Below are positions 53,750-62,349 of a stretch of 64,000 nt of DNA, in pieces. The notes beneath the pieces are model-generated. The model was not told where the DNA came from. It worked only from the letters and a program-made list of their open reading frames with translations, and did not search any database. Numbering within the stretch: position 1 is the first letter of the stretch; every line of letters starts with the position of its first letter. Made by a program: the position numbers and the translations under genes. Origin of the DNA: Janibacter anophelis NBRC 107843 (GTDB taxonomy: Bacteria; Actinomycetota; Actinomycetes; Actinomycetales; Dermatophilaceae); NCBI RefSeq assembly GCF_001570945.1, contig NZ_BCSQ01000004.1, positions 1-64,000 of the forward strand. Reading direction: 5' to 3'.

Positions 53750-54373
53750 ATGAAGCTCTATGCGGATCTGCCCGCCCGTCGTTTTGCCCAGGTCGCGGCG
53801 GACCTGCTCATGCTCGGCTGGATCGTGCTCTGGGCGCGCATCGGCATGGCGGTCCACGCGTCCACACTCGAGCTCGCGGAGCCCGGCCGGCGGCTGGAGG
53901 GCGCGGGGCGCGGGTTCCGCGACAAGCTCACCAGTGCCGGGGACGACGTCGACGACCTGCCGCTGCTCGACGACAAGGTCGCGACGCCCTTCCGCGAAGC
54001 CGCGGCCGCCGGCTCGAGCATCGAGGACGCCGGCCGCGACCTCGTCACCGCCGTCGAACGGCTCGCGACGACCCTCGGCTGGGTCACGGCGCTGACCCCG
54101 ATCCTCATCGTGGGTGCCTTCTGGCTCGCGGCCCGCTGGCGCTTCGTCCGCAGGGCCACCGCCGCCCAGTCCCTCGTCGACAACGTCGACGACCTCGACC
54201 TCTTCGCCCTGCGGGCCATGGCGAACCAACCGCTCCAGCGACTGGCCCGGATCAGCGACGACCCGGCCGGCGCGTGGCGCCGCGGTGACGCCGACGTGGT
54301 GCGGGCCCTCGCCGAGCTCGAGCTCGCCGACTGCGGGCTGCGCCCGCCCTCCCCCGCCGCGACCGACCGCTGA
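53750..54373 (+). CDS. Two-helix membrane protein, function unknown
   Basis: 207 residues with a transmembrane segment near each end of a soluble loop: [20 protein letters not shown] (about 19-38) and [22 protein letters not shown] (about 105-126). The loop of about 65 residues ([32 protein letters not shown]) is predicted outside; the C-terminal 80 residues ([24 protein letters not shown]) inside. No family is named here. It converges on hisS across two palindromic repeats. Confidence 0.8.
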   Translation: MKLYADLPARRFAQVAADLLMLGWIVLWARIGMAVHASTLELAEPGRRLEGAGRGFRDKLTSAGDDVDDLPLLDDKVATPFREAAAAGSSIEDAGRDLVTAVERLATTLGWVTALTPILIVGAFWLAARWRFVRRATAAQSLVDNVDDLDLFALRAMANQPLQRLARISDDPAGAWRRGDADVVRALAELELADCGLRPPSPAATDR

Positions 54374-54420
54374 CGCCCCAGAACGCGCATTTCCCCGGGG
54401 AGATGCGCGTTCTGAGGCGT
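54373..54420. repeat. Interspersed palindromic repeat, copy 3 (extended)
   Basis: 48-bp dyad (centre between 54396 and 54397) with two mismatched pairs. The core AACGCGCATTTCCCC pairs with GGGGAGATGCGCGTT (one T/G mismatch, a G-U pair in RNA). Outer arms ACGCC and GGCGT extend it to the final base of the preceding stop codon. Same core as copies 1 and 2. Confidence 0.8.
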
Positions 54421-54427
54421 CTGGAGT

Positions 54428-54451
54428 GCGCATTTCCCCGGGGAGATGCGC
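54428..54451. repeat. Interspersed palindromic repeat, copy 4
   Basis: 24-bp core dyad GCGCATTTCCCC/GGGGAGATGCGC with one T/G mismatch, 7 bases after copy 3 and 12 bases before the hisS stop. As at 4429-4504, two copies stand in tandem between converging genes. Confidence 0.8.
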
Positions 54452-54463
54452 GGTGTCGGTGGG

Positions 54464-55831
54464 TCAGGTCAGGGCGACGACCTGGGGTCGCAGGTCCTCG
54501 GCAGGGCACTGCCAGGTCGCGGCGTCCGCGTCCACCTGCTCGCCGGAGCGGATGTCCTTGACCTGGTCACCGCCGCCCTCGGTGGCGCCGGGGAACCACA
54601 CGTACGGGATCCCGCGCCGCTCGGCGAAGCGGATCTGCTTGCCGAACTTCGCCGCGACCGGCGCGACCTCGCACGGGATACCGCGAGCACGAAGGGCGGT
54701 GGCCGCCGCGACGGAGGCCGGGCGGCTCCCTTCGTCCGTGACCGCGACGAGCACCGCGGACGGGGTCTTGCGGCTCGCGCCGACGAGGCCCTTGCCGAGG
54801 AGCAGGCCGAGCAGCCGGGAGAGACCGATCGAGATGCCGACGCCGGGATAGGTGTTCTTGCCGTCGCTCGCCAGCTCGTCGTAGCGGCCGCCGGAGCAGA
54901 ACGAGCCCCAGGACTCGTGGCCGATGAGCTGGGTCTCGTAGACGGTGCCGGTGTAGTAGTCGAGGCCGCGGGCGATGCGCAGGTCCGCGACCATCGCGCC
55001 GGGGGCTGCCGCCGCACCGGTCTCGATGACCGCGGCCAACGCCGCCAGGCCCTCGTCGAGCACGGGGTGCTCCACACCGAGGGTCCGCACCTGCTCGACG
55101 AAGGAGGTGTCCTGCGTGCGGATCGAGGCGAGGTCGAGCACCGCCTGCGCCTGCTCGGGCGTGCGGCCGGCCTCGACGAGCTGGGCCGCGACCTTGTCCG
55201 GCCCGATCTTGTCGAGCTTGTCGACCACCCGCAGCGTCCCGGCGACGTCGTCGATGCCCAGGCCCCGGTAGAAGCCCTCGGGGATCTTGCGGTTGTTGAC
55301 CTGGATGACCATCGGCGGGATCGGCAGCTTGGCGAAGATCTCCGCCATGACGAGCGGCATCTCGGCCTCGAAGTGCGGCGCCAGCTCCCCCGTGTCGACG
55401 ACGTCGATGTCGCACTGGGTGAACTCGCGGTAGCGCCCCTCCTGAGGACGCTCGCCGCGCCAGACCTTCTGGATCTGGTGCCGGCGGAAGGGGAAGCTCA
55501 ACCGCCCCGCGTTCTCCACGACGTAGCGGGCGAAGGGCACGGTGAGGTCGAAGTGCAGGCCGAGATCACCCTCGCGGGAACCGCCGGCAGCACCCCCTTC
55601 GTCCTCCGCGGCGAGCCGGTGGATGCCGTAGATCTCCTTGTCGGCGTCGCCGCCCTTGCCGAGGAGGCGCTCGACGGGTTCGACCGCGCGCGTCTCGATG
55701 GACGGGAAGCCGTGCAGCTCGAAGGTGGAGCGGATGACGTCGATGAAGTGCTGCTCGACGATGCGCTGCTCCGGCAGGTACTCGGGGAAGCCCGACAGCG
55801 GGGTGACCTTGGTGGCGCGGGGGGTGCTCAT
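54464..55831 (-). CDS. hisS: Histidyl-tRNA synthetase
   Basis: 455 residues, class II synthetase. Motif 2 region VWRGERPQEGRYREFTQCDID, histidine-specific motifs IARGLDYYTGTVYE and SFCSGGRYDEL, motif 3 GVGISIGLSRLLGLL, and a C-terminal anticodon-binding domain. An 8-residue-scale insertion (DEGGAAGGSREGD) before the FDLTVPFARY motif is an actinobacterial-type variation. ATG overlaps the MBL gene stop by 4 bases, as in the hisS-Rv2581c pair of M. tuberculosis. Confidence 0.95.
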   Translation of the reverse strand: MSTPRATKVTPLSGFPEYLPEQRIVEQHFIDVIRSTFELHGFPSIETRAVEPVERLLGKGGDADKEIYGIHRLAAEDEGGAAGGSREGDLGLHFDLTVPFARYVVENAGRLSFPFRRHQIQKVWRGERPQEGRYREFTQCDIDVVDTGELAPHFEAEMPLVMAEIFAKLPIPPMVIQVNNRKIPEGFYRGLGIDDVAGTLRVVDKLDKIGPDKVAAQLVEAGRTPEQAQAVLDLASIRTQDTSFVEQVRTLGVEHPVLDEGLAALAAVIETGAAAAPGAMVADLRIARGLDYYTGTVYETQLIGHESWGSFCSGGRYDELASDGKNTYPGVGISIGLSRLLGLLLGKGLVGASRKTPSAVLVAVTDEGSRPASVAAATALRARGIPCEVAPVAAKFGKQIRFAERRGIPYVWFPGATEGGGDQVKDIRSGEQVDADAATWQCPAEDLRPQVVALT

Positions 55832-56532
55832 GACAGTCCTTGCAGGTACGGGTTGGTCGCCTTTTCACGGCCCAGCGTGGTCGCGGGCCCGTGGCCGGGC
55901 AGGACGAGACTGGAGTCGGGACGCGGATGGACCGCCCGACGAAGGGAGTCCTGCATCGCCTCGTACGACCCTCCCGGCAGGTCCGTGCGACCGATCGACC
56001 CGGCGAAGAGCACGTCACCGGTGATGAGCGTGCGGTCGACCTCGGCCTCGGCGGGCACGCCCTCGGGCACGGCGTCGACGGCGAACATGACCGAGCCCTC
56101 CGTGTGGCCCGGCGCGTGGACGACCTCGAGGTCGATCCCGGCCACCGTGACCGTCTCGCTGTCGGTGACCTCGACGATCCGCTCCGGCTCGCGCCAGGTG
56201 ACCTTCTTGCCGAACTGCTGCTCGAGCATCCCGCTCAGCTGCGGTCCGAGGGAGGAGGAGCCCAACGGGTCGACGAGTCGGTAGCGGTCGTCGGTGTGGA
56301 TGTAGGCGGCGAGCTCGCCACCGCAGACGGGGGTCACGGAGAAGACGTGGTCGACGTGACCGTGGGTCAGCAGCACGGCGGCTGGCTTGAGCCGGTGCGT
56401 CGTGAGGACCTCGCGGAGGGTCTCCTCGATGCCGATGCCGGGATCGACGATGAGGCACTCCTCGCCGGGCCCGTCGGCGATGACGTAGCAATTGGTCCCG
56501 AAGGCCTGCGCCGGGAACGAGAGGGTCAGCAC
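55828..56532 (-). CDS. Metallo-beta-lactamase-fold hydrolase (glyoxalase II-like)
   Basis: 234 residues. Metal motif LLTHGHVDHVFSV (HxHxDH), then HAPGHTEGSV, TLITGDVLFAGSIGRTDL and LPGHGPATTLGREKATNPYL. The ending resembles glyoxalase II-like hydrolases (Rv2581c). Thioester substrate is assumed from the family. GTG at 56532 is 6 bases after TAGGGT on the minus strand, with no SD, so a leaderless transcript is likely. Coupled to hisS. Confidence 0.9.
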   Translation of the reverse strand: MLTLSFPAQAFGTNCYVIADGPGEECLIVDPGIGIEETLREVLTTHRLKPAAVLLTHGHVDHVFSVTPVCGGELAAYIHTDDRYRLVDPLGSSSLGPQLSGMLEQQFGKKVTWREPERIVEVTDSETVTVAGIDLEVVHAPGHTEGSVMFAVDAVPEGVPAEAEVDRTLITGDVLFAGSIGRTDLPGGSYEAMQDSLRRAVHPRPDSSLVLPGHGPATTLGREKATNPYLQGLS

Positions 56533-56575
56533 GGGACAACCCTACGTGCGGCCCCCTTCGTCGCACGCCCTTGGG

Positions 56576-56588
56576 TAACCTCGGCCCT
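56576..56588 (+). promoter_or_regulatory. -10 box TAACCT, leaderless DUF349 transcript
   Basis: TAACCT (56576-56581) followed by exactly 7 bases and the GTG at 56589. No SD is present. It faces the TAGGGT box of the divergent MBL gene 30-40 bases away. Confidence 0.45.
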
Positions 56589-57962
56589 GTGAGTGACGAG
56601 ACCAACGCCCCGCGCCCCTCGGCGCCTTCGCCTGCGGCCCTGGCCCGCATGGCTCCCCGCCCGCCCGCGACGCCCGCCACCGAACCCCCGGCGGCCACGA
56701 CGGACCACTCCGCCTCGGCCGCCTTCGGCCGGGTCGACGAGGAGGGCAAGGTCTACGTCCGCGACGGCGAGGGTGAGCGCGAGGTCGGCTCCTACCCCGA
56801 CGCGACGCCCGACGAGGCGTTGCAGTACTTCGCCCGCAAGTACGACGAGCTCTACGCCTCCGCGCACCTGCTGCACCAGCGCCTCGAGGTCCCCGACGTC
56901 TCCGCGAAGGAGATCGGTGACGGCCTGAAGAGCCTGCGCGAGCACGCCCACGAGCCCAATGTCGTCGGCGACCTGCCGGCGCTCGCGTCGCTCATCGCCG
57001 AGCTCGAGGCCGGCCTGACCGCCAAGCGTCAGGCCGAGTCGGCCCACCGCGCCGAAGCCAAGCAGGCCGCGGCCGCCGAGCGGGAGAAGATCGTTGCCGA
57101 GGCGGAGACGATCGCGGCGCAGCCCGTCGAAAAGGTCCAGTGGAAGCAGTCCACGGCCCGCATGCGCGCCCTGCTCGACGAGTGGAAGGCCCACCAGCGC
57201 GGCAAGGTCCGTCTGGACAAGGACGTCGAGAGCGCGATGTGGCAGCGCTTCTCCAAGGCCCGCAACGGTTTCGACAAGACGCGCCGCGCCCACTTCGCCC
57301 AGCTGGAGCAGACCCGCGGCGAGGTCAAGCACGTCAAGGAGGACCTCGTCGTCCAGGCCGAGCGCCTGTCGACCTCCACCGACTGGAATGCCACGGCCGG
57401 GGCCTTCAAGCGGCTCATGGACGAGTGGCGCCGGGCGGGTCGCGCCGGGCGCGCGGACGACGACCGCCTGTGGGAGCGCTTCCGCGCAGCGCAGGACGCC
57501 TTCTTCAACGCCAAGGACGCCGAGGCGGCCAAGGAGGACGAGGCGCACCGCGGCAACCTGGAGGTCAAGGAAGCGATCCTCGCCGAGGCCCAGGCCCTGC
57601 TGCCCGTCAAGGACCTCGAGAAGACCAAGGTGGCCCTGCGCGGCATCCAGGACCGGTGGGAGGCCGCGGGCAAGGTCCCGCGCGCCGACATCTCCCGGAT
57701 GGAGAAGGGCATGCAGCGTGTCGAGCAGGCCGTGCGCGACGCCGAGGACAAGAAGTGGGCCAGCTCCAACCCCGAGCTGTCCGCGCGCGCCTCCTCCATG
57801 GTCACCCAGCTCGAGTCCAAGGTCGCCGACCTGCAGGCCGAGGTCGAGCAGGCCGAGTCCCGCGGCAACGCCTCGCGCGCGGCCAAGCTGCGCGAGCAGC
57901 TCGAGGCCCAGCAGGCGTGGCTGGACCAGGCCCGCAAGGGGCTCGACGAGTTCGGCGGCTGA
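56589..57962 (+). CDS. DUF349 domain protein
   Basis: 457 residues. After a Pro/Ala-rich tail of about 45 residues it shows GRVDEEGKVYVRDGEGEREVGSYPD, then repeated DUF349 helical units (WKAHQRGKVRLDKDVESAMWQRFSKARNGFD; WRRAGRAGRADDDRLWERFRAAQDAFF; WEAAGKVPRADISRMEKGMQRVEQAV) and a C-terminal coiled coil. Function unknown; Trp-containing DUF349 repeats are linked to DNA or stress functions in other bacteria. It replaces the peptidyl-prolyl isomerase gene that M. tuberculosis has between relA and the MBL gene. Confidence 0.87.
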   Translation: MSDETNAPRPSAPSPAALARMAPRPPATPATEPPAATTDHSASAAFGRVDEEGKVYVRDGEGEREVGSYPDATPDEALQYFARKYDELYASAHLLHQRLEVPDVSAKEIGDGLKSLREHAHEPNVVGDLPALASLIAELEAGLTAKRQAESAHRAEAKQAAAAEREKIVAEAETIAAQPVEKVQWKQSTARMRALLDEWKAHQRGKVRLDKDVESAMWQRFSKARNGFDKTRRAHFAQLEQTRGEVKHVKEDLVVQAERLSTSTDWNATAGAFKRLMDEWRRAGRAGRADDDRLWERFRAAQDAFFNAKDAEAAKEDEAHRGNLEVKEAILAEAQALLPVKDLEKTKVALRGIQDRWEAAGKVPRADISRMEKGMQRVEQAVRDAEDKKWASSNPELSARASSMVTQLESKVADLQAEVEQAESRGNASRAAKLREQLEAQQAWLDQARKGLDEFGG

Positions 57963-58009
57963 CTCTCCTCCGCTTCTCTCTGCCACCGCTCCCGGCCAGG
58001 AGGCCGAGA

Positions 58010-58037
58010 CCGCGCATTTCCCCGGGGAGATGCGCGG
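58010..58037. repeat. Interspersed palindromic repeat, copy 5
   Basis: 28-bp dyad with arms CCGCGCATTTCCCC and GGGGAGATGCGCGG (one T/G mismatch), 47 bases after the DUF349 stop, in the gap facing relA. Single copy here, unlike the pairs at 4429 and 54373. Confidence 0.8.
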
Positions 58038-58267
58038 ACGGGTGACGGCCGGGAGCACTCACGGAGCGGACGGACAGAAGGTCCGGCGCAGCATCAAGCC
58101 GAAGTCGAGAACGACAACGTGACCGCACGACGACGAAGGACCCTTCGAGACGCTTGCTGCACAAGCTCCTCAGGGCACCGCTTCGGCAGCGCGCCGGATC
58201 TTCTGTCCGGGAGCGGTGCGAGGGTCTGGAGGCCGCGGCCGGCCCGACACCTCGGGTCTGGGCGCGG
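58038..58267. other. Gap between converging DUF349 and relA genes, no gene seen
   Basis: Rest of a 305-base gap. It holds a small hairpin CGAAGGACCCTTCG around 58134-58148 and a 5-bp stem CCGGA/TCCGG on the relA side around 58195-58217 that may help end relA transcription. No open frame with an SD, no tRNA and no further copy of the palindromic repeat was found. Confidence 0.6.
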
Positions 58268-60556
58268 TCAGCCGCGCTTGTTGCTGCCGCCGGTGATGCG
58301 GAAGCAGTCGAAGACCGACTCGATGCGCTTGACCTGCTGCACCACGTGGCTGAGGTGGGCGACCTCGCCCATCTCGAAGGTGAAGCGCAGGATCGCGACG
58401 CGGTCGCGTGAGGTCTGCACGGCGGCGGAGAGGATGTTGACGCCCGACTCGGAGAGCACGCGGGTGACGTCCGAGAGCAGCCCGGCCCGGTCGAGGGCCT
58501 CGACCTGCACCTGCACGAGGAAGACGCTGGAGCTGCTCGGGGCCCACTCGACCTCGATGAGCCGCTCGGCCTCCTTCTTCAGCGAGTCTGCGTTGGGGCA
58601 GTTGACGCGGTGCACCGAGACGCCGTTGCCGCGGGTGATGAAGCCCATGATCTCGTCACCGGGCACCGGGGTGCAGCACTTGGCGAGCTTGACCCACAGG
58701 TCGTCCATGCCCTTGACCACGACACCGGGATCGCTGCTGCTCCGGGGACGTCCGATGGGTCCCGGAAGGGTGGCCTCGGCGAGGTCCTCGGTCGCGCCGT
58801 CCTCTCCCCCGGCTGCCGCGATGAGCCGCGAGACCACGTGCTGCGCGGAGACGTGCCCCTCGCCGACGGCGGCATAGAGCCCGTCGACGTCCTGCCGGCG
58901 CAGCTCGCTCGCGACGGCCGTCAGGGACTCGACGGTGACAATGCGGTGGAGCGGCAGGTTCTGCTTGCGCACGACCTTGGCGATGGCCTCCTTGCCGGAG
59001 TCGACCATCTCCTCACGGCGCTCCTTGGTGAACCACTGCTTGATCTTGTTGCGGGCACGCGCGGAGCGCACGAAGTTGAGCCAGTCGCGAGAGGGTCCGG
59101 CTCCTTCGGCCTTGGAGGTGAGGACCTCGACCGCGTCGCCGTTCTCGAGGGGCGAGTCCAGGGGCACGAGGCGGCCGTTGACCCGGGCCCCGATGCACCG
59201 GTGCCCCACCTCGGTGTGGACGGCATAGGCGAAGTCGACCGCCGTCGAGCCGGCAGGCAGGGCGATGACCTGCCCCTTGGGCGTGAAGGCGTAGACCTCC
59301 TGCGTGTTGATCTCGTAGCGCAGGGAGTCGAGGAACTCGCTCGGGTCGGCCGTCTCCTTCTGCCAGTCAAGCAGCTGGCGCAGCCACGCCATCTCGCCGA
59401 CCTGCCCGTCGTCGACCTTGCCCCCGTCGGGGTTGCCGCGGTCCTTGTACTTCCAGTGCGCGGCGACGCCGTACTCGGCGCGACGGTGCATCTGGTGGGT
59501 GCGGATCTGGATCTCGACCGGCTTGCCCTGCGGTCCGATGACCGTCGTGTGCAGCGACTGGTACATGTTGAACTTCGGCAGGGAGATGTAGTCCTTGAAC
59601 CGCCCGGGAAGGGGGTTCCACCGGGCGTGCAGCGCGCCGAGCGCCGCGTAGCAGTCCCGCACCGTGTCGACGAGGACGCGCACGGCGACGAGGTCGTAGA
59701 TCTCGCCGAACTCGCGACCCCCGACGATCATCTTCTGGTAGACGGAGTAGTAGTGCTTGGGCCGACCGGTGACGGTCGCCTTGATCCGGGCCTCACGCAG
59801 GTCGGCGACGACCTGCCCCTTGACCGTCGTCAGGTACTCCTCGCGGGCCGGGGCGCGCTCGGCGACGAGCCGGACGATCTCCTCGTAGACCTTGGGGTAG
59901 AGCGTGGCGAAGGAGAGGTCCTCCAGCTCCCACTTGATGGTGTTCATCCCGAGGCGGTGCGCCAGGGGCGCGTAGATCTCCAGCGTCTCCTGGGCCTTGC
60001 GCTGGGCCGACCCGGTCGAGACGTATCGCCAGGTGCGGGCGTTGTGCAGGCGGTCGGCCAGCTTGATGACGAGCACCCGGATGTCACGAGCCATCGCCAC
60101 GATCATCTTGCGCACGGTCTCGGCCTGGGCGTTGTCGCCGTAGGTGACCTTGTCGAGCTTGGTCACGCCGTCGACGAGCTTGGCCACCTCGGCGCCGAAC
60201 TCCTCCTCGAGCTCGTCGAGCGAGTACTCCGTGTCCTCGACGGTGTCGTGGAGCAGGGCGGCGGCGAGCGTCACCGGTGTCATGCCGAGCTCGGCGAGGA
60301 TCGTCGTCACCGCGAGCGGGTGGGTGATGTACGGGTCACCGCTCTTGCGGGACTGGCCGCGGTGCGCGCGCTCGGCGACGTCGTAGGCGCGCTCGATGAT
60401 CGACAGGTCGGCCTTGGGGTGGCTCTGCCGCACGATCTGCAGCAGGGGGTCCAGCACGCCGGGAGTGGCCGCGCGGCCACTGCCCAGTCGGGCCAACGAA
60501 GCGCGCGCCAGAGACCGCGGGGAGAACCCGCCGCTGCTGGTGCCGCGCTCGCTCAT
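58268..60556 (-). CDS. relA: Bifunctional (p)ppGpp synthetase/hydrolase Rel
   Basis: 762 residues. HD hydrolase domain ([41 protein letters not shown]), synthetase domain ([56 protein letters not shown]), TGS domain ([34 protein letters not shown]) and a C-terminal ACT domain. Both active sites look intact. Controls the stringent response. ATG at 60556; apt precedes it by 9 bases, as in M. tuberculosis. Confidence 0.96.
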   Translation of the reverse strand: MSERGTSSGGFSPRSLARASLARLGSGRAATPGVLDPLLQIVRQSHPKADLSIIERAYDVAERAHRGQSRKSGDPYITHPLAVTTILAELGMTPVTLAAALLHDTVEDTEYSLDELEEEFGAEVAKLVDGVTKLDKVTYGDNAQAETVRKMIVAMARDIRVLVIKLADRLHNARTWRYVSTGSAQRKAQETLEIYAPLAHRLGMNTIKWELEDLSFATLYPKVYEEIVRLVAERAPAREEYLTTVKGQVVADLREARIKATVTGRPKHYYSVYQKMIVGGREFGEIYDLVAVRVLVDTVRDCYAALGALHARWNPLPGRFKDYISLPKFNMYQSLHTTVIGPQGKPVEIQIRTHQMHRRAEYGVAAHWKYKDRGNPDGGKVDDGQVGEMAWLRQLLDWQKETADPSEFLDSLRYEINTQEVYAFTPKGQVIALPAGSTAVDFAYAVHTEVGHRCIGARVNGRLVPLDSPLENGDAVEVLTSKAEGAGPSRDWLNFVRSARARNKIKQWFTKERREEMVDSGKEAIAKVVRKQNLPLHRIVTVESLTAVASELRRQDVDGLYAAVGEGHVSAQHVVSRLIAAAGGEDGATEDLAEATLPGPIGRPRSSSDPGVVVKGMDDLWVKLAKCCTPVPGDEIMGFITRGNGVSVHRVNCPNADSLKKEAERLIEVEWAPSSSSVFLVQVQVEALDRAGLLSDVTRVLSESGVNILSAAVQTSRDRVAILRFTFEMGEVAHLSHVVQQVKRIESVFDCFRITGGSNKRG

Positions 60557-60565
60557 GGAGAGAGC

Positions 60566-61093
60566 CTAGACCGTGACCAGGCTCCGGACGGCACGGCCCG
60601 CCAACACGTCTCGCCCACCGAGGGCCTCGATCTCCACGAGGACCTCGACGCCGGGCACGACCGCGCCACAGGTCTCGAGGAGCTCGCACGCGGCAGCGGC
60701 CGTGCCTCCGGTCGCCAGGACGTCGTCGACGACGAGGACCCGGGCGCCCGGGGCCACGGCCTCGCGCTGCACCTCGATCCGCGCAGTGCCGTACTCGAGC
60801 GCGTAGTCGACGCCGATCGTCGGACCCGGCAGCTTGCCCGCCTTGCGCACCGGGACGAAGCCCAGTCCCATGTGCAGCGCGATGGCGGCACCGAAGATGA
60901 ACCCGCGCGCCTCCAGCCCTGCGACCGCGTCGACCCGGCCCTGCCACGGCTCGGCGTGGGCCCGGACCACATCGGCGAAGAGGGCGGCATCGGCGATCAC
61001 CGGCGTGATGTCCTTGAAGGTCACACCCGGTTCCGGGAAGTCGGGGACGTCGCGCAGGCCGGTGAGGATCCGCTCCCCGAGGTCCGTGCTCAC
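60566..61093 (-). CDS. apt: Adenine phosphoribosyltransferase
   Basis: 175 residues. PEPGVTFKDITPVI near the N-terminus, GLEARGFIFGAAIA, and the PRPP site VLVVDDVLATGGTAAAACEL. Salvages adenine to AMP. GTG at 61093 overlaps the secF stop (GTGA). Lies between secF and relA, a conserved actinobacterial order. Confidence 0.94.
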   Translation of the reverse strand: MSTDLGERILTGLRDVPDFPEPGVTFKDITPVIADAALFADVVRAHAEPWQGRVDAVAGLEARGFIFGAAIALHMGLGFVPVRKAGKLPGPTIGVDYALEYGTARIEVQREAVAPGARVLVVDDVLATGGTAAAACELLETCGAVVPGVEVLVEIEALGGRDVLAGRAVRSLVTV

Positions 61094-62349
61094 CCCTTGC
61101 CCCGTCGCTTGCGGGGCGTCTTCTTCGGCTGGTTGCGGGGGCCTGCCGACTGGGCGTACTTGTGCACCTTGCGGCCGGTGACGGTCTGGGCCTCGCCCGG
61201 CTCGGCGACGCCGCCCGACTCCGCGACGCCGGTCGACTCGTCCTGGGTGCCGACATCTCCGCCGCGGTCCGGAGCCGGCGTGCTGCCCCGGCCACCAGAT
61301 CCTCCGCTCGGGGCCACGGTTGCGGTGCTCGTCGCGCCGCTCGCGGCCATGGCCGGCTGCCGCTCCTGGCGGGCGCGGTGCTTCTCTGCGTCCTTGGCCA
61401 GTTGCACCACCTCGGGGTCCTTGCGCCGCAGGTCCACCAGCAGCGGCGTCGCGATGAAGACCGACGAGAAGGCACCGACGGTCGTGCCGATGAAGAGTGC
61501 CAGCGAGAGGTCGAGCAGTGTGCCCGGTCCGAGGACCGCGAAGCCGATGATGATGACCGCGACGACCGGCAGGTTGGCGATGATCGTCGTGTTGATCGAG
61601 CGCACGAGCGTCTGGTTGACGGCGAGGTTGGCGGCGTCGGCGAAGCTCATCCGTCGGTTGGCGAAGGCTGCCCGGGTGTTCTCCTTCACGTGGTCGAAGA
61701 CGACGACCGTGTCGTAGAGCGAGTAGCCCAGGACGGTGAGGAATCCGATCATCGTCGCCGGCGAGACCTCGAAGCCGGACCAGCTGTAGATGCCGACGGT
61801 GATGACCATGTCGTGCGCGAGGGCGATCATCGACGCCACCGCCATCTTGAGGTTGCGGTAGTACAGCGCCATGAGAGCGGTCGTCAGCACGAGGAAGACG
61901 ACGAGGGCCCGCAGCGCCTGCTGGCTGACGGACGCACCCCACGAGGGCCCGATGAAGTTGGAGCTGACCTCGCTGCTCTCGACGTCGAAGGCGGTCGCGA
62001 GGGTGCGCGAGACCTCACGGGCCTCGTCGCCACTCAACTCCTCGGTCTGCACACGCACGGTGCTGCCACCGAGCGTGGAGACATTGGCCGAGGAGTCGCC
62101 GCCGGCGACCTCGCGCACCGCCTCGGTGGCGAGGTCCTCGTAGTTGCTCGGCGCGCTCTGCGTGGCGACGCGGAACTCGGAGCCTCCGGTGAACTCGAGG
62201 CTGAGGTTGAGCGGCCGCACGACGAGGCCGGCGACGGCCACGATCATGATGATGGCCGACCAGACGTACCACTTCTTCGACTGGCCGACGAAGTTGATCG
62301 AGCGACGCCCGGTGTAGAGGTCATTGCCCCAGTCCGCCATGCGGCTCAT
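61090..62349 (-). CDS. secF: Protein translocase subunit SecF
   Basis: 419 residues with six transmembrane helices and the SecF signatures SLEFTGGSEF, IGPSWGASVSQQALRALVVF, GYSLYDTVVVFDHVKENTR and VNQTLVRSINTTIIANLP. The C-terminus carries a soluble tail of about 100 residues, Gly/Ser-rich then basic (PKKTPRKRRGKG), longer than in E. coli. ATG overlaps secD by 4 bases. Works with SecD in protein export. Confidence 0.95.
   Translation of the reverse strand: MSRMADWGNDLYTGRRSINFVGQSKKWYVWSAIIMIVAVAGLVVRPLNLSLEFTGGSEFRVATQSAPSNYEDLATEAVREVAGGDSSANVSTLGGSTVRVQTEELSGDEAREVSRTLATAFDVESSEVSSNFIGPSWGASVSQQALRALVVFLVLTTALMALYYRNLKMAVASMIALAHDMVITVGIYSWSGFEVSPATMIGFLTVLGYSLYDTVVVFDHVKENTRAAFANRRMSFADAANLAVNQTLVRSINTTIIANLPVVAVIIIGFAVLGPGTLLDLSLALFIGTTVGAFSSVFIATPLLVDLRRKDPEVVQLAKDAEKHRARQERQPAMAASGATSTATVAPSGGSGGRGSTPAPDRGGDVGTQDESTGVAESGGVAEPGEAQTVTGRKVHKYAQSAGPRNQPKKTPRKRRGKG

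Noticed and set aside
54381-54460. Short frames reading through the palindromic repeats (peptides like HLPGEMRG or ISPGKCA)
   Set aside because: They arise from translating the repeat DNA itself and recur wherever the repeat occurs; no start signals.
58610-61717. Plus-strand frame of 1035 residues over relA, apt and secF
   Set aside because: Antisense shadow; all three minus-strand genes have complete motifs and overlapping starts.
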